Below are positions 33,754 through 42,860 of a stretch of 64,000 nucleotides of DNA, in pieces. Positions within the stretch are counted from its first letter, which is position 1; the number at the start of each line of letters is the position of its first letter. The notes under the pieces were generated by a model. It ran no database searches, was not told where the DNA came from, and was given only the letters and a program-made list of their open reading frames with translations. The position numbers were made by a program, and so were the translations under genes. Source of the stretch: Clostridium sp. AWRP (GTDB lineage: Bacteria; Bacillota; Clostridia; Clostridiales; Clostridiaceae); NCBI RefSeq assembly GCF_004006395.2, contig NZ_CP029758.2, positions 3,844,001-3,908,000 on the forward strand, in the 5' to 3' direction.

Positions 33754-35520
33754 ATGAACGCAATAACTTTAGTTATTATCGCTGCATTAGTTTTAATCAT
33801 TGCATATCGTTATTATGGATATTTTATAGCTACTAAAGTCTTAATGATAGACCCGGACAGGGAAACTCCTGCTAATAAATTTAATGACGGAAGAGACTAC
33901 GTGCCAACTAACAAATGGGTAGTTTTTGGACACCACTTTGCTGCCATAGCTGGTGCAGGCCCACTTATAGGTCCAGTTCTTGCTGCACAATTTGGATACA
34001 TGCCAGGCTACTTGTGGCTGCTTATAGGAGCAGTGCTAGGCGGTGGAGTACATGATATGGTAATTTTATTTGCTTCAGTTAGACATGATGGCAAATCTTT
34101 AGCAGAAATTGCAAAGGAAGAAGTTGGTAGGATTACAGGAACAGCCAGCAGTATAGCAGTCCTTTTAATAGTAATTTTGTCTATGGCAGGACTTGCCATT
34201 GTCATAGTAAATGCCCTTTACTCTAATCCTTGGGGTACTTTTACAGTAGCAGTTACTATACCAATAGCTATGTTTATAGGAATATATATGAGATATATTA
34301 GACCTGGAAAAATAGGAGAAGCTTCAGCTATAGGAGTTATATTAGTACTTTTAGGAGTAGTACTAGGACCTGCTGTTAAAGCATCTAGTTTAGCAACCTA
34401 CTTTACTCTTAACGAAACCCAATTAAAACTTGTCCTCCCAGCTTACGGTTTTCTTGCTGCTACTTTACCTGTATGGTTTTTACTAGCTCCAAGGGACTAT
34501 TTAAGTTCTTATATGAAAATAGGCACTATACTTGTCCTGGCTTTAGGCATAGTATTGGTTAGACCTACAATTGCAATGCCTGCAGTAACTAAATTTGCAT
34601 CTGGTGGAGGCCCTATAATACCAGGACCACTATGGCCTTTCTTGATGATAACTATAGCTTGTGGAGCAATATCAGGTTTCCACGCCTTAATATCCTCAGG
34701 AACTACACCAAAGCTTATAGATAATGAAAAAAGTATTCCTATGATAGGATATGGTGCTATGCTGGCAGAATGTTTTGTAGGAGTAATGGCACTAATTGCA
34801 GCTACAGTTCTTCAACCTGGAGATTATTTTGCCATAAATACTAGTGCAGCAGCTTTCGGCAAACTACAAGCTGCAGGTTATAAAATTGTTAACCTGCCTC
34901 AACTTTCACAGCTTGTTGGAGAAAATATAGCACATAGACCCGGCGGTGCAGTATCTTTAGCAGTAGGAATGGCCTATATATTTTCCAGGATACCCTTTTT
35001 AAAATACTTAATGTCCTATTGGTATCAATTTGCAATAATGTTTGAGGCTCTATTTATATTGACAACTATAGATGCAGGTACTAGAGTTGGAAGGTTTATA
35101 GTTCAAGATATAGCAGGAAAAGTTTATAAACCTTTGAAAAGAACCGATTGGTGGCCAGGAATTATAATAACTAGTGGTTTGGTATCTTTTGCCTGGGGAT
35201 ATTTATTGTTTGGAGGAAGCATATCAACTATCTGGCCTATATTTGGTGTGGCTAACCAGCTTCTAGCAACTTTAGCTTTAACTATAGGAACTACTATAAT
35301 ATTAAAGCATAGTAAAAAAAGAAGTTATGCCCTCATAACCTTAATTCCAATGTTAGCTTTACTTGTTACTACTGTAGGTGCTGGTACATGGTCCATATTC
35401 AAAACCTATATTCCTAAAAATATGATATTAAATTCTTTTCTTATGACAATAATGATTGCTATAGTAATAATAGTAGTGGTAGATTCCGCATCTAAATGGA
35501 ATAAAATTATTAAGGATTAA
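33754..35520 (+). CDS. cstA: Carbon starvation protein CstA (peptide/pyruvate transporter family)
   Basis: This 588-residue protein has about 15 or more membrane helices. The CstA landmarks are at the N-terminus: D-P-D-R-E-T-P-A, G-H-H-F-A-A-I-A-G-A-G-P-L-I-G-P and G-A-V-L-G-G-G-V-H-D. S-G-F-H-A-L-I-S-S-G-T-T-P-K is in the middle and F-E-A-L-F-I-L-T-T-I-D-A-G-T-R near residue 435. Members take up peptides or pyruvate, often under carbon limitation. It is a little shorter than the E. coli protein, like other clostridial forms. AATGGAGG precedes the start. Confidence 0.93.
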   Translation: MNAITLVIIAALVLIIAYRYYGYFIATKVLMIDPDRETPANKFNDGRDYVPTNKWVVFGHHFAAIAGAGPLIGPVLAAQFGYMPGYLWLLIGAVLGGGVHDMVILFASVRHDGKSLAEIAKEEVGRITGTASSIAVLLIVILSMAGLAIVIVNALYSNPWGTFTVAVTIPIAMFIGIYMRYIRPGKIGEASAIGVILVLLGVVLGPAVKASSLATYFTLNETQLKLVLPAYGFLAATLPVWFLLAPRDYLSSYMKIGTILVLALGIVLVRPTIAMPAVTKFASGGGPIIPGPLWPFLMITIACGAISGFHALISSGTTPKLIDNEKSIPMIGYGAMLAECFVGVMALIAATVLQPGDYFAINTSAAAFGKLQAAGYKIVNLPQLSQLVGENIAHRPGGAVSLAVGMAYIFSRIPFLKYLMSYWYQFAIMFEALFILTTIDAGTRVGRFIVQDIAGKVYKPLKRTDWWPGIIITSGLVSFAWGYLLFGGSISTIWPIFGVANQLLATLALTIGTTIILKHSKKRSYALITLIPMLALLVTTVGAGTWSIFKTYIPKNMILNSFLMTIMIAIVIIVVVDSASKWNKIIKD

Positions 35521-35537
35521 GAAATAGTATAAAATAA

Positions 35538-35619
35538 TCAATTCACAATGCACGATGCATCATTAGCGGAGAAAAATCTACCAAAATTGTGCACTGTGAA
35601 CTGTTAACTGTGAATTGAC
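35538..35619. repeat. TCAATTCACA palindromic element at the 3' end of the DUF3786 gene
   Basis: TCAATTCACA and TGTGAATTGA are perfect 10-bp inverted ends. Inside are ATGCACGATGCATCATTA and TTGTGCACTGTGAACTG. It relates to the element at 6625-6798. It overlaps the last codons (S-I-H-S) and stop of the DUF3786 gene. Confidence 0.7.
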
Positions 35620-36251
35620 CTAGCAGATCTAATTATTTCATCAGCCGCTTCAAAGCATAATCCAGCTAAATCCTCTACATGAAGCTCATTAACTACAGAA
35701 CAATCGTAAAGAATAGTGGCATCTGCCGGGAACTCATCATCTGCTGTCCATAAACCAAATACCATAGGCACATTAGGTAATATATTAATCTTTATTCCCA
35801 CGTCTCCAACATCAACTTTTTTTCCACCTAGCTTAAGACCGGCTTCCAAGAAAAGGTCTCCCTTATGCCCAAAGAATTCAACTAATTTATCTATGCCGCG
35901 ATCTGCAAATCCCTGATAAGCATGACCAACTCCTTCTAATTCTCTAAAAGGCACCCACTTATTTGTTAGACTGCTGTTAGTAGCCCTGTATAGATAACTA
36001 AGCATAAGCATCTTAAGCATAAGCATTGTATTTACATCTACAGATGGATCTTTATCTTTATTATACTTTAATACAATATTCCCCTCTGGATAAGAAATTA
36101 AGTATTCTTTGTTAAAACAAGTTAATGTAAATTGTTTTTTTTCAATATCATAATAAGACCTGCTTCTTTTAGCCACTTCTTCTGGATTATATTTAACAAA
36201 TTCCTTACGCATATTTTCATAACAAATCTCATAATTATTTTCCTTGTTCAT
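35604..36251 (-). CDS. DUF3786 domain-containing protein
   Basis: The 215-residue protein matches the DUF3786 family: C-Y-E-N-M-R-K-E-F near the start, Y-P-E-G, I-L-L-S-Y-L-type hydrophobic helix, W-V-P-F-R-E-L-E-G, and G-D-V-G-I-K-I-N... P-M-V-F-G-L-W-x-A-D-D-E-F-P-A-D near the end. Members occur in anaerobes; the function is not established. The ATG at 36251 has GGGGTGAAGG in front and is preferred to the ATG seven codons earlier. Its stop falls in a repeat element. Confidence 0.8.
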   Translation of the reverse strand: MNKENNYEICYENMRKEFVKYNPEEVAKRSRSYYDIEKKQFTLTCFNKEYLISYPEGNIVLKYNKDKDPSVDVNTMLMLKMLMLSYLYRATNSSLTNKWVPFRELEGVGHAYQGFADRGIDKLVEFFGHKGDLFLEAGLKLGGKKVDVGDVGIKINILPNVPMVFGLWTADDEFPADATILYDCSVVNELHVEDLAGLCFEAADEIIRSARSIHS

Positions 36252-36480
36252 ACCTTCACCCCTTAAATACATAATAACATATTACTAGTAATTCTTGCCT
36301 AACTTATACTAATAATGCAAAAGTATTTTTTATGTTTACTTAAATACTCAACTTTAACGCATATAAAATTTTTTTAAACTGCGAAAGCTAAATAAAATAA
36401 TAAACGTACTTGCATTTGCTGAAAATATATGATAATATTTATTTATTAATAATTTATGTTAATAAAAAGGAGATGGCGAA

Positions 36481-36891
36481 ATGGCATTTAAATGGAAAGA
36501 CGAATTTAATTTAAATATCGATGAAATAGATAAACAACACAAAAAACTAATGGAAATAGGAAAAAAAGCCTATGATATTGCAGTAATAGATGATGGATAT
36601 GATAGATATGATGAAATAATGACAATACTTGATGAGCTTTTAGAATATACAAAATATCATTTTGAGTATGAAGAAAATATGCTAAAAAAATATAATTATG
36701 ATCATATTCATGATCAAGAAGAAGAACATGGTTTTTATGTATATAAAATAAATGAAGTTGCCTCTAGAGAGGATATAGATGATAATCAAAGGAAAGTAAT
36801 ATTAGAAATTATAGACTTTTTATCTGAATGGATTAGTAACCATATTATGATAGCAGACAGAAAATATGCAGTATTTTTAAAAACTGTTTAA
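36481..36891 (+). CDS. Bacteriohemerythrin
   Basis: The 136-residue protein has all diiron ligands of hemerythrin. They are H in D-K-Q-H-K-K-L (20), H and E in Y-H-F-E-Y-E-E-N (about 60 and 64), H in H-D-Q-E-E-E-H (about 75 and 81), and H and D in S-N-H-I-M-I-A-D (about 120 and 125). It binds O2 reversibly and in anaerobes probably scavenges or senses oxygen. Single gene with AGGAGATGG and a terminator at 36899-36931. Confidence 0.93.
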   Translation: MAFKWKDEFNLNIDEIDKQHKKLMEIGKKAYDIAVIDDGYDRYDEIMTILDELLEYTKYHFEYEENMLKKYNYDHIHDQEEEHGFYVYKINEVASREDIDDNQRKVILEIIDFLSEWISNHIMIADRKYAVFLKTV

Positions 36892-36898
36892 TAAAAGA

Positions 36899-36931
36899 AC
36901 GAGAGTAAACTAAAATAGTTTTTACTCTCGT
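36899..36931 (+). terminator. Terminator after bacteriohemerythrin
   Basis: ACGAGAGTAAA / TTTACTCTCGT stem with TTGTAAG after it; a bidirectional stem between convergent units. Confidence 0.7.
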
Positions 36932-36960
36932 TGTAAGTTTCAAAAATAATTTGGTTGTTT

Positions 36961-37088
36961 CTACTTACTAGTAGCAGCTGAAACCATAGCTTTTACATTT
37001 TCAACCTCAGCATTAAATGGTATTATACATCCTGAAGAAAGAATTAATCCGGTACCATCAAAATCTTTAATAAGTTTAGTACAATAAT
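36961..37088 (-). pseudogene. C-terminal remnant of a uroporphyrinogen decarboxylase-like methyltransferase
   Basis: The minus strand reads C-T-K-L-I-K-D-F, then G-T-G-L-I-L-S-S-G-C-I-I-P-F-N-A-E-V-E-N-V-K-A-M-V and stops. This is the typical C-terminus of URO-D/MtaA family methyltransferases. No start exists: the frame is closed at the 3' end of the MFS gene. The missing N-terminus of such a protein is found on the other side of that gene (38364-38522). Confidence 0.65.
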
Positions 37089-37093
37089 TTCTA

Positions 37094-38275
37094 TTATTTC
37101 ACACCTATTGACTCTGGCTTTGATGTCTTTAGATTAACCACTGATTGGACAATTGAGTAGATCACAAGACATACAGCACCAAATACAAATGGAAATCTCA
37201 TAGACGATATATTAAAAGTCTTCTCAACAAAAGCAAAGAAGAAACTTGAAACAAAACCACCTATGCTCATAAATGCAAGAGCTATAGAAATTGCAAAAGG
37301 CTGTGCTGACTGAGGCACCGGCATACCAACATACATAATTACAGCTGGCACCACAAGTCCAAATCCCATTCCAACAATAGTTGTTGCAACAGTAAACATA
37401 AAAACGCTATTTCCATAGATCAAAATCACAAATCCTATAGCATGGAGAACCGTTCCTACAACTATGGTGTACTTTACAGCTATATGATATAATTTTCCAA
37501 AAATTGCACCAGTGAACATCCCACCTATAGAGAACATAGTAAGTGCCATCGCTGCACTAGCTGAAGTTCCCAATTTATTGTCAACTATTAAAGATGATAT
37601 ACCCGTTAACATTGGGTAATTTATTAAAGTATAAACTAGGAAAATTATTGACCATACATATACCATACCAGGCATCTTTACTTTTTCGTTCTTTGCCTTT
37701 TCTACCTTCTGAGGCTCAGGTAACATGAAAATAACTACGATAAGAGATATAACAGCCAAAAGATAAGTTAAAAAGGTAGTTCGCCAGCTAATAACACATA
37801 AAAATCCTCCAAGCATCTGAAATACGATACCACCTATATTTTGAATAACACTATTGTAACCCATGAGATTTTCTACATCTTTTCCTTGGAAAAAGTTCAT
37901 AATAAGTGCTGATGGAATTGGAGATATTAAACCTACCCCAGCTCCCAATATAGCCCTCATAATAAGAATTACAACAAAGCTATTTGTAAAATAAGGGAAA
38001 GCACCACCAATGATAGTAAGAATTATTCCAATAATTGTAACACTTCTAAATGTCATAATATTACCGGCTAATTTTCCTCCTATCATTGAAAATGGAATCG
38101 TGGTTAAACATGGTAATGTAGCTATAAGTACCACTACACTAAAATCTATTTTGGGGAAGGCCTGACCTATACTTGCAAGTGCAGGAGAAGTTGCTCCTTG
38201 TGCCATAACCAGAAATGAAAAAGAAAATATTGCAAATATAATTGCTGATTTACCTTTACTCATACCTTTACTCAT
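37094..38275 (-). CDS. MFS transporter
   Basis: The 393-residue protein has 12 hydrophobic helices and a degenerate motif A (G-G-K-L-A-G-N). It shows M-R-A-I-L-G-A-G-V-G-L-I-S-P in helix 4 and P-A-V-I-M-Y-V-G-M-P-V-P-Q in the second half. It belongs to the general DHA family; the substrate is unknown. Methyltransferase remnants on both sides suggest it once served a corrinoid methyltransferase or demethylase cluster, as MFS carriers often do. AGGGAG lies before the ATG. Confidence 0.85.
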   Translation of the reverse strand: MSKGMSKGKSAIIFAIFSFSFLVMAQGATSPALASIGQAFPKIDFSVVVLIATLPCLTTIPFSMIGGKLAGNIMTFRSVTIIGIILTIIGGAFPYFTNSFVVILIMRAILGAGVGLISPIPSALIMNFFQGKDVENLMGYNSVIQNIGGIVFQMLGGFLCVISWRTTFLTYLLAVISLIVVIFMLPEPQKVEKAKNEKVKMPGMVYVWSIIFLVYTLINYPMLTGISSLIVDNKLGTSASAAMALTMFSIGGMFTGAIFGKLYHIAVKYTIVVGTVLHAIGFVILIYGNSVFMFTVATTIVGMGFGLVVPAVIMYVGMPVPQSAQPFAISIALAFMSIGGFVSSFFFAFVEKTFNISSMRFPFVFGAVCLVIYSIVQSVVNLKTSKPESIGVK

Positions 38276-38363
38276 AACTTTAAACTCCCTTCTTCGCTCT
38301 TTGATTTTAAAAAACTTTTCATATAAATTTTTATACTTTAGAAATGAAAGTATTCTCTACTAG

Positions 38364-38522
38364 TTATTTCCTATCCCACCAATCAGATATAGTCATTGTT
38401 AGATCTATGAATTTAAAATACATCTGACCGGAAAGCATAATTGGAATTCTATCCGGTTTCTCCATGTTTAGTGCGGCCATCATTCTTTTATCACGTATTG
38501 CAGTCATCTCTTTTGGTATCAT
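38364..38522 (-). pseudogene. N-terminal remnant of a uroporphyrinogen decarboxylase-like methyltransferase
   Basis: From an ATG behind GGGGGTGAAAT the minus strand encodes 52 residues. It begins M-I-P-K-E-M-T-A-I-R-D-K-R-M-M-A-A-L, followed by N-M-E-K-P-D-R-I-P-I-M, the standard N-terminus of URO-D family methyltransferases, and then ends at a stop after W-W-D-R-K. Full proteins are about 350 residues. The ribosome site survives, so a short peptide could still be made. Confidence 0.7.
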
Positions 38523-38644
38523 GTTATTTCACCCCCATAATTTTTGAAATACACTTGAACATTTTAAATCTTCTGTATGTATATAGTATAATATTTATAC
38601 GTTTACATTTCACCCTACATGATGTAGAAATTTACGGTAATATT

Positions 38645-39100
38645 TTATACATTTATGTAAGATAAAATTTTTGTATATGTTTTAAACTTTTCTAAATTGT
38701 TTTCATTTAAAATAATTACTTTTGCTCCTTTCACATCCCCCATTTCAATGAGTGTAGAAAACAATCCACTATCAACAGATTGTGGAGATTCTTTTTCATT
38801 TCTTTCTCCTATGGCTTTTCCACTTTGCCATACCTTATATTGCTGCTGCAATGGAATATGAAAAAACATAAATGATGGAATTATTTTGCCAAATTGTTTT
38901 TTTAGATTAGTTGATAATTTTTTATACCAATCTATTTGTTCTTTTCTTATATATCCATACCCTTTTATGTCGTAGCTGCCTGAATCAAACATGTAAATGT
39001 TAAATGTAGACTTATCATTTTGTACCTCCATAATTAAATTTTTAAGCAAAAATAAAAGGAAGGCTTCTTTAAGATAAAGCACTTCCTTGACAAACCACAA
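38645..39100 (-). pseudogene. Internal fragment of a calcineurin-like metallophosphoesterase
   Basis: The readable part is T-F-N-I-Y-M-F-D-S-G-S-Y, G-Y-G-Y-I-R-K-E-Q-I-D-W-Y, I-P-S-F-M-F-F-H-I-P-L-Q-Q-Q-Y and E-M-G-D-V-K-G. It resembles the second half of metallophosphoesterases in which G-H-D-H-x-N-D follows. Here the N-terminal metal sites and the G-H-D-H segment are both absent, and the ends read as unrelated sequence. It is therefore judged a decayed piece, although the frame is open for 151 codons. Confidence 0.55.
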
Positions 39101-39113
39101 ATTGTAATAACAC

Positions 39114-40124
39114 TTACTTTATAACTAATTTATTGCTGCCATCCAATTTCATTTTATAAATCTTATCAGACCAATTACCATAATATATCCATCCATCTAA
39201 TACTTCATTTAACCTACTGGCCTCACTATTTAGCTTAGTTCTATTAGTTCCATCAGTAGTTATCTTATAAATGTTCCCTTTTGTCTGATCAAGCGGAAGT
39301 ATCATTGCAGTATGTCCATCGTAAGGATTATTGCTATAGTATATCCAGCTTCCACTTACTTGAAGGTCCCAACTAATGTCATCATTTAATTTTTTTATAT
39401 TTGTGCCATCAATATTCATCTTATATAATTTATAGTTATCTTCAAAATCACTAAAATAAATATTACTATCACTTAATTTTAAGAATTTAGCATATTTATT
39501 ATAAATCTTTATTTTATTAGTACCATCGATGCTCATTTTAAATATACCCGGCTTCTCTTCACTAATTGTGCTGCACTTAGTGACAGAACTTACACCACTA
39601 TAATAGATGCAATCTTTATATATATTTATATTATCAACCAGTTGATTAGAAAGCTTAATTTTATTTTTTCCATCCGTATCAATCTTATATAGTCCACCCC
39701 TTACCACATGATTCTCATCCATTTCAGGTCCTAGTGCATAATATATATAACCCTTATAGAAAACAGCATCAGTAATATAATCGTCACTTGTTAGTTTAAT
39801 TACTTGGTTATCTCTTGTTTTATATATGCCACCACTTCCAATAGAACCAATGTAACCATTAACATAATAAACCCAGTTATTAGCAACACCAATAATCCTC
39901 CCAGATGCCTGTCCAATATAACTCTTATTTGTTCCATCAGCATTAATTTTTACTAATTTATCATTTTTATCAGATTCATATAGCCAGTTTCCATCTTCAA
40001 CTATCGGTTCCATATTACTTACTTTAACTTCGTTGCTCATATTACTAATTGGTTTAGCATATTGACCTCCTGAGCTCGTAAGTAATGCAGCTGACACGCA
40101 CATTGCTAGAAAGACACTTTTCAA
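39114..40124 (-). CDS. DUF5050-type secreted beta-propeller-like protein
   Basis: This 336-residue protein carries a signal peptide (about residues 1-25) and about seven repeats of the form W-I-Y-Y... I-Y-K-(I/M)-(N/D)-x-D-G-T-N-K-x-K-L, typical of DUF5050 propellers. It is probably exported and binds a ligand or the cell surface; the function is unknown. I place the start at the TTG 40124, with GAAGGTGG and five bases in front; the GTG three codons earlier overlaps that site. Confidence 0.8.
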   Translation of the reverse strand: MKSVFLAMCVSAALLTSSGGQYAKPISNMSNEVKVSNMEPIVEDGNWLYESDKNDKLVKINADGTNKSYIGQASGRIIGVANNWVYYVNGYIGSIGSGGIYKTRDNQVIKLTSDDYITDAVFYKGYIYYALGPEMDENHVVRGGLYKIDTDGKNKIKLSNQLVDNINIYKDCIYYSGVSSVTKCSTISEEKPGIFKMSIDGTNKIKIYNKYAKFLKLSDSNIYFSDFEDNYKLYKMNIDGTNIKKLNDDISWDLQVSGSWIYYSNNPYDGHTAMILPLDQTKGNIYKITTDGTNRTKLNSEASRLNEVLDGWIYYGNWSDKIYKMKLDGSNKLVIK

Positions 40125-40291
40125 TACAACCACCTTCTATTTTAAAATTATTACATAGATACTTATTTATGTAATAAAACCACATACCTAATTATACCAT
40201 ATGATCCCACTTTATTACTTTTATTTATAATCTTAAATTAATATTTCTAAATTTCTTTAAATCTTTTAAATACTAGTTGTTAAATAAGTAT

Positions 40292-40312
40292 GGCTCTGTT
40301 GCAATATCGGTT
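40292..40312. mobile_element. Possible IS6-type terminal inverted repeat
   Basis: GGCTCTGTTGCAATATCGG is close to the ends known for IS6/IS26/IS257 elements (GGNTCTGTTGCAAA). No transposase or second end is seen, so at most it is a solo scar. Confidence 0.3.
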
Positions 40313-40337
40313 TTTCAAATCACTATGAACAGTAAAA

Positions 40338-40372
40338 AGCAGATAGTTTAAATTTGAATTGAACTATCTGCT
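40338..40372 (-). terminator. Terminator after the DUF6440 gene
   Basis: AGCAGATAGTT / AACTATCTGCT stem with a 13-base loop, followed on the minus strand by TTTTTACTG. Confidence 0.85.
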
Positions 40373-40391
40373 AATACACAAATTAAGAATA

Positions 40392-40580
40392 CTATTCATT
40401 ATCTGATTTAATAATTGGCTTTCCATCTTTATCAACCAACAACGTTAATCCACCAGCATATCCATCATAACTAAATAAATATTCAACACCTGTTTCTTTA
40501 TCCACTATCACCTTATATCCAAATGTAGTACCCTCTTTAAAAATTTCCTCAAATCTTTTATTAGACTTTTCACCAAACAT
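40392..40580 (-). CDS. DUF6440 family protein (62 aa)
   Basis: These 62 residues contain R-F-E-E-I-F-K-E-G, I-V-D-K-E-T-G-V-E-Y-L-F, G-Y-A-G-G-L-T-L-L-V-D-K-D-G-K-P. They fit the small xylan-esterase-like DUF6440 family, which is common in Firmicutes and phages and lacks a known function. It is a single gene with AAAGGAGG before the ATG and a strong terminator. Confidence 0.75.
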   Translation of the reverse strand: MFGEKSNKRFEEIFKEGTTFGYKVIVDKETGVEYLFSYDGYAGGLTLLVDKDGKPIIKSDNE

Positions 40581-40766
40581 TCTTTACTTCCTCCTTTCAA
40601 GATTGCAGAAATTTACCGCTGCTCATTAATCTATAAGTAAATTATATCATTTTATACAATATCTCTCTATTACTTTTTATGACAGCTATCCTCACCTCTC
40701 AAGGATTCTTCTTTATAATGAATGGTGTTATAATATTATGTATAATAATTCTATCATGGAGAGGAC

Positions 40767-41189
40767 GTGTCAAGCTTGTACATAAATGAAACAAGGGTAG
40801 TTGTTAGATATGCAGAAACTGATAAAATGGGTATAGTTCATCATTCTAATTATTATATATACTTTGAAGAAGCTAGAACACAGTTTATAAAAAAGACTGG
40901 TATAAGTTATTCACAAATGGAGAAAGACGGTATAATGTTTCCTCTAGTTGAAAGTAATTGCAGATACTTACAGGGTGCAAAATATGAAGATGAACTAATA
41001 ATAAAGACTTGGATTAAAGAATTAACACCAGTTAAAGCAGAATTTAACTATTCGGTTATTAGAGAAAATGACCAAAAGGAAATTGCAAAAGGAAGTACAT
41101 TACACACTTTTGTTAATAATAATTTTAAGATAATCAATTTAAAGAAAAAACATACAGAACTATTTGAAAAATTACAGTCACTAATATGA
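40767..41189 (+). CDS. YbgC/FadM-type acyl-CoA thioesterase
   Basis: The 140-residue hot-dog fold protein has the signature R-Y-A-E-T-D-K-M-G-I-V-H-H-S-N-Y-Y-I-Y-F near the N-terminus, with the catalytic Asp at its centre. The rest (L-I-I-K-T-W-I, A-K-G-S-T-L-H-T-F-V) is normal for 4-hydroxybenzoyl-CoA thioesterase relatives. It hydrolyses acyl-CoA; the substrate is open. The start may be GTG 40767 (GGAG 5 bases up) or TTG 40776 (11 bases after GGAGAGG). Confidence 0.88.
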   Translation: MSSLYINETRVVVRYAETDKMGIVHHSNYYIYFEEARTQFIKKTGISYSQMEKDGIMFPLVESNCRYLQGAKYEDELIIKTWIKELTPVKAEFNYSVIRENDQKEIAKGSTLHTFVNNNFKIINLKKKHTELFEKLQSLI

Positions 41190-41190
41190 T

Positions 41191-41370
41191 AAAAAAGCAA
41201 TTGGCTTCTATAAGAGAGCAATTAATAAAAACAAGCATTATGAATACAGTTATTTGAATTTAGCATTAATTTGTAAATATAAAGATACAAAAAAAGGTAT
41301 AGAAATTTTATCTGATAGAATTAATAATTGCAGCAAAGTACATTTTTTTTATTACCCCAGCAAAAGATAA
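41191..41370 (+). pseudogene. TPR-protein fragment
   Basis: Directly after the thioesterase stop the plus strand reads A-I-G-F-Y-K-R-A-I-N-K, Y-S-Y-L-N-L-A-L-I-C-K and G-I-E-I-L-S-D-R-I. This is the rhythm of a tetratricopeptide repeat. It then runs into the foreign-looking chromate transporter region and stops. There is no start of its own, so it is a remnant cut off at the junction. Confidence 0.5.
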
Positions 41371-41921
41371 ACTACTATCCCGACGACTCCAGAACCAAGC
41401 ATGATGTAAATCGGGTTCGTTTTCCATCTACGCAGAATGAACAGGCAGGTTAGAAACATGACTACAGCTTTCCAATCTACATGAGAAAATACACTAAAAG
41501 TGAATACTTCGGAATTGAACAGTGATAAAAACAGAATAGACATTCCCACTGTGGCAATCAGGGAAACAATAGCCGGGCGCAGCCCTTCAAAAATTCCTTT
41601 TACAAGCGTCATGTCTCGATACTTGTAATAATAGTAGCCAACAATAATCGCTAGTACTGTCGTTGGAAATGCACAGCTGAAAGTCGCCACAATAGCACCT
41701 GTTACCCCTGCCATTTTCATTCCCACGAATGTGGAAGCGTTCAAGACAATCGGTCCTGGTGTCATTTGAGAAATCGTCACTACGTCAGCAAATTCCTTCA
41801 TCGTCATCCAGTGATTCTGGGTGACAACCTGCTGCTGAATCAGCGGAAGTATTCCATAACCACCGCCGAAACTAAAAAGCCCCACCTGCAGAAAACTCAA
41901 AAGCAATTGCCAGTAAATCAT
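41352..41921 (-). CDS. Chromate transporter, half-size subunit 2
   Basis: This 189-residue protein has six hydrophobic segments and the CHR domain signature F-S-F-G-G-G-Y-G-I-L-P-L-I-Q near residue 16 and M-T-P-G-P-I-V-L-N-A-S-T-F-V-G. The real start is the ATG at 41921, whose ATGA overlaps the stop of subunit 1; a longer upstream frame runs inside that gene. With its neighbour it forms a two-subunit chromate or sulphate-like anion transporter. G+C is clearly higher than in flanking genes. Confidence 0.88.
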   Translation of the reverse strand: MIYWQLLLSFLQVGLFSFGGGYGILPLIQQQVVTQNHWMTMKEFADVVTISQMTPGPIVLNASTFVGMKMAGVTGAIVATFSCAFPTTVLAIIVGYYYYKYRDMTLVKGIFEGLRPAIVSLIATVGMSILFLSLFNSEVFTFSVFSHVDWKAVVMFLTCLFILRRWKTNPIYIMLGSGVVGIVVYLLLG

Positions 41922-42490
41922 GTTTTCATCGTCTTCTTTCGTTTTTGAATGGCTGTTAAAATACCACCGAATGCACCGCAGATCAGAATAACCCATATCA
42001 CATTTACACTTAGAAAATATATTGCGCAAAAGGAAGCGATCATGATAAAAATTGAAAGAGCGTTTTTCGATTTGCAGATTTCAGTCCCACCAGAAATCAC
42101 CACATCAGCAATAACAGCCGCAATTCCCGCCTGCATTCCCTTTAGAACAGCATTTACTACTGGATTCGTTTTAAATTCCTGGTAAAATAGTGAAACAACA
42201 GCTATAATGACTAGCGGTGGTAAAATCGTTGAGATAAGCGCCACAATTACTCCAGGAATACCAGCCAGACGGTAACCGACCAAAGCAGAAGCATCGACGG
42301 CCATTGACCCCGGCAAAGACTGTGAAATAGCAACGATATCCAGCATTTCATTTTCATCAATCCAGTGAAGTGTATCAACAAATTTATGCTTCATCAGTGG
42401 AATAATCACATATCCGCCTCCAAAGGTGAAAGCGCTAACTGAAAATGTTGACACAAACAGTGTTTTGTAAAACTTTAAATTTCTTTTCAT
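41918..42490 (-). CDS. Chromate transporter, half-size subunit 1
   Basis: The 190-residue CHR-domain protein has F-T-F-G-G-G-Y-V-I-I-P-L-M near residue 21 and S-Q-S-L-P-G-S-M-A-V-D-A-S-A near 53. Paired short ChrA proteins act together in opposite topology. AAGGAGAAAAG lies before the ATG. As in its partner, codons such as GCG, CCG and CGG are frequent for this genome, which points to horizontal acquisition of the pair. Confidence 0.88.
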   Translation of the reverse strand: MKRNLKFYKTLFVSTFSVSAFTFGGGYVIIPLMKHKFVDTLHWIDENEMLDIVAISQSLPGSMAVDASALVGYRLAGIPGVIVALISTILPPLVIIAVVSLFYQEFKTNPVVNAVLKGMQAGIAAVIADVVISGGTEICKSKNALSIFIMIASFCAIYFLSVNVIWVILICGAFGGILTAIQKRKKTMKT

Positions 42491-42860
42491 CTTTTCTCCT
42501 TCACAGCTGATTAGTGAGTGTTTTTATAATTGAGGAATTTGCATAATCAAAAAATTAAGCATCCTAATATATATTTTTATTATAGTACAAGTTCCATTTC
42601 TTCTCCATAAATATGTAAAAAATGTATTATTTTTATGATAAAGTTTCATAGATACTCAACTATTTACAAACAAAAGAATTGATCACTTGAATCACTTAAA
42701 AAATAAAACTTTTATATGTCAAAAGTAACCTTAAATCATCAAAAAAATTTTAGTTTCATAAGCATAAATAATATTTTCGCCATATTCTAGACTTGTAGCT
42801 GCACTATGAAGATGTTAAAATTTATATACATAGCAGTATAATTTTATCAATAAAAAGGAT
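42491..42860. other. 370-base AT-rich intergenic region
   Basis: Between divergent genes. Only AT-rich, promoter-like sequence is visible; I see no RNA gene, repeat or reading frame. Confidence 0.5.

Noticed and set aside
37094..38275. MFS gene as an insertion sequence-like cargo in a methyltransferase gene
   Set aside because: No inverted repeats, target duplication or transposase are visible; deletion between neighbouring genes explains the remnants equally well.
40292..40312. A full IS6-family insertion
   Set aside because: Only one end-like word of about 13 bases is seen, with no transposase or partner end.
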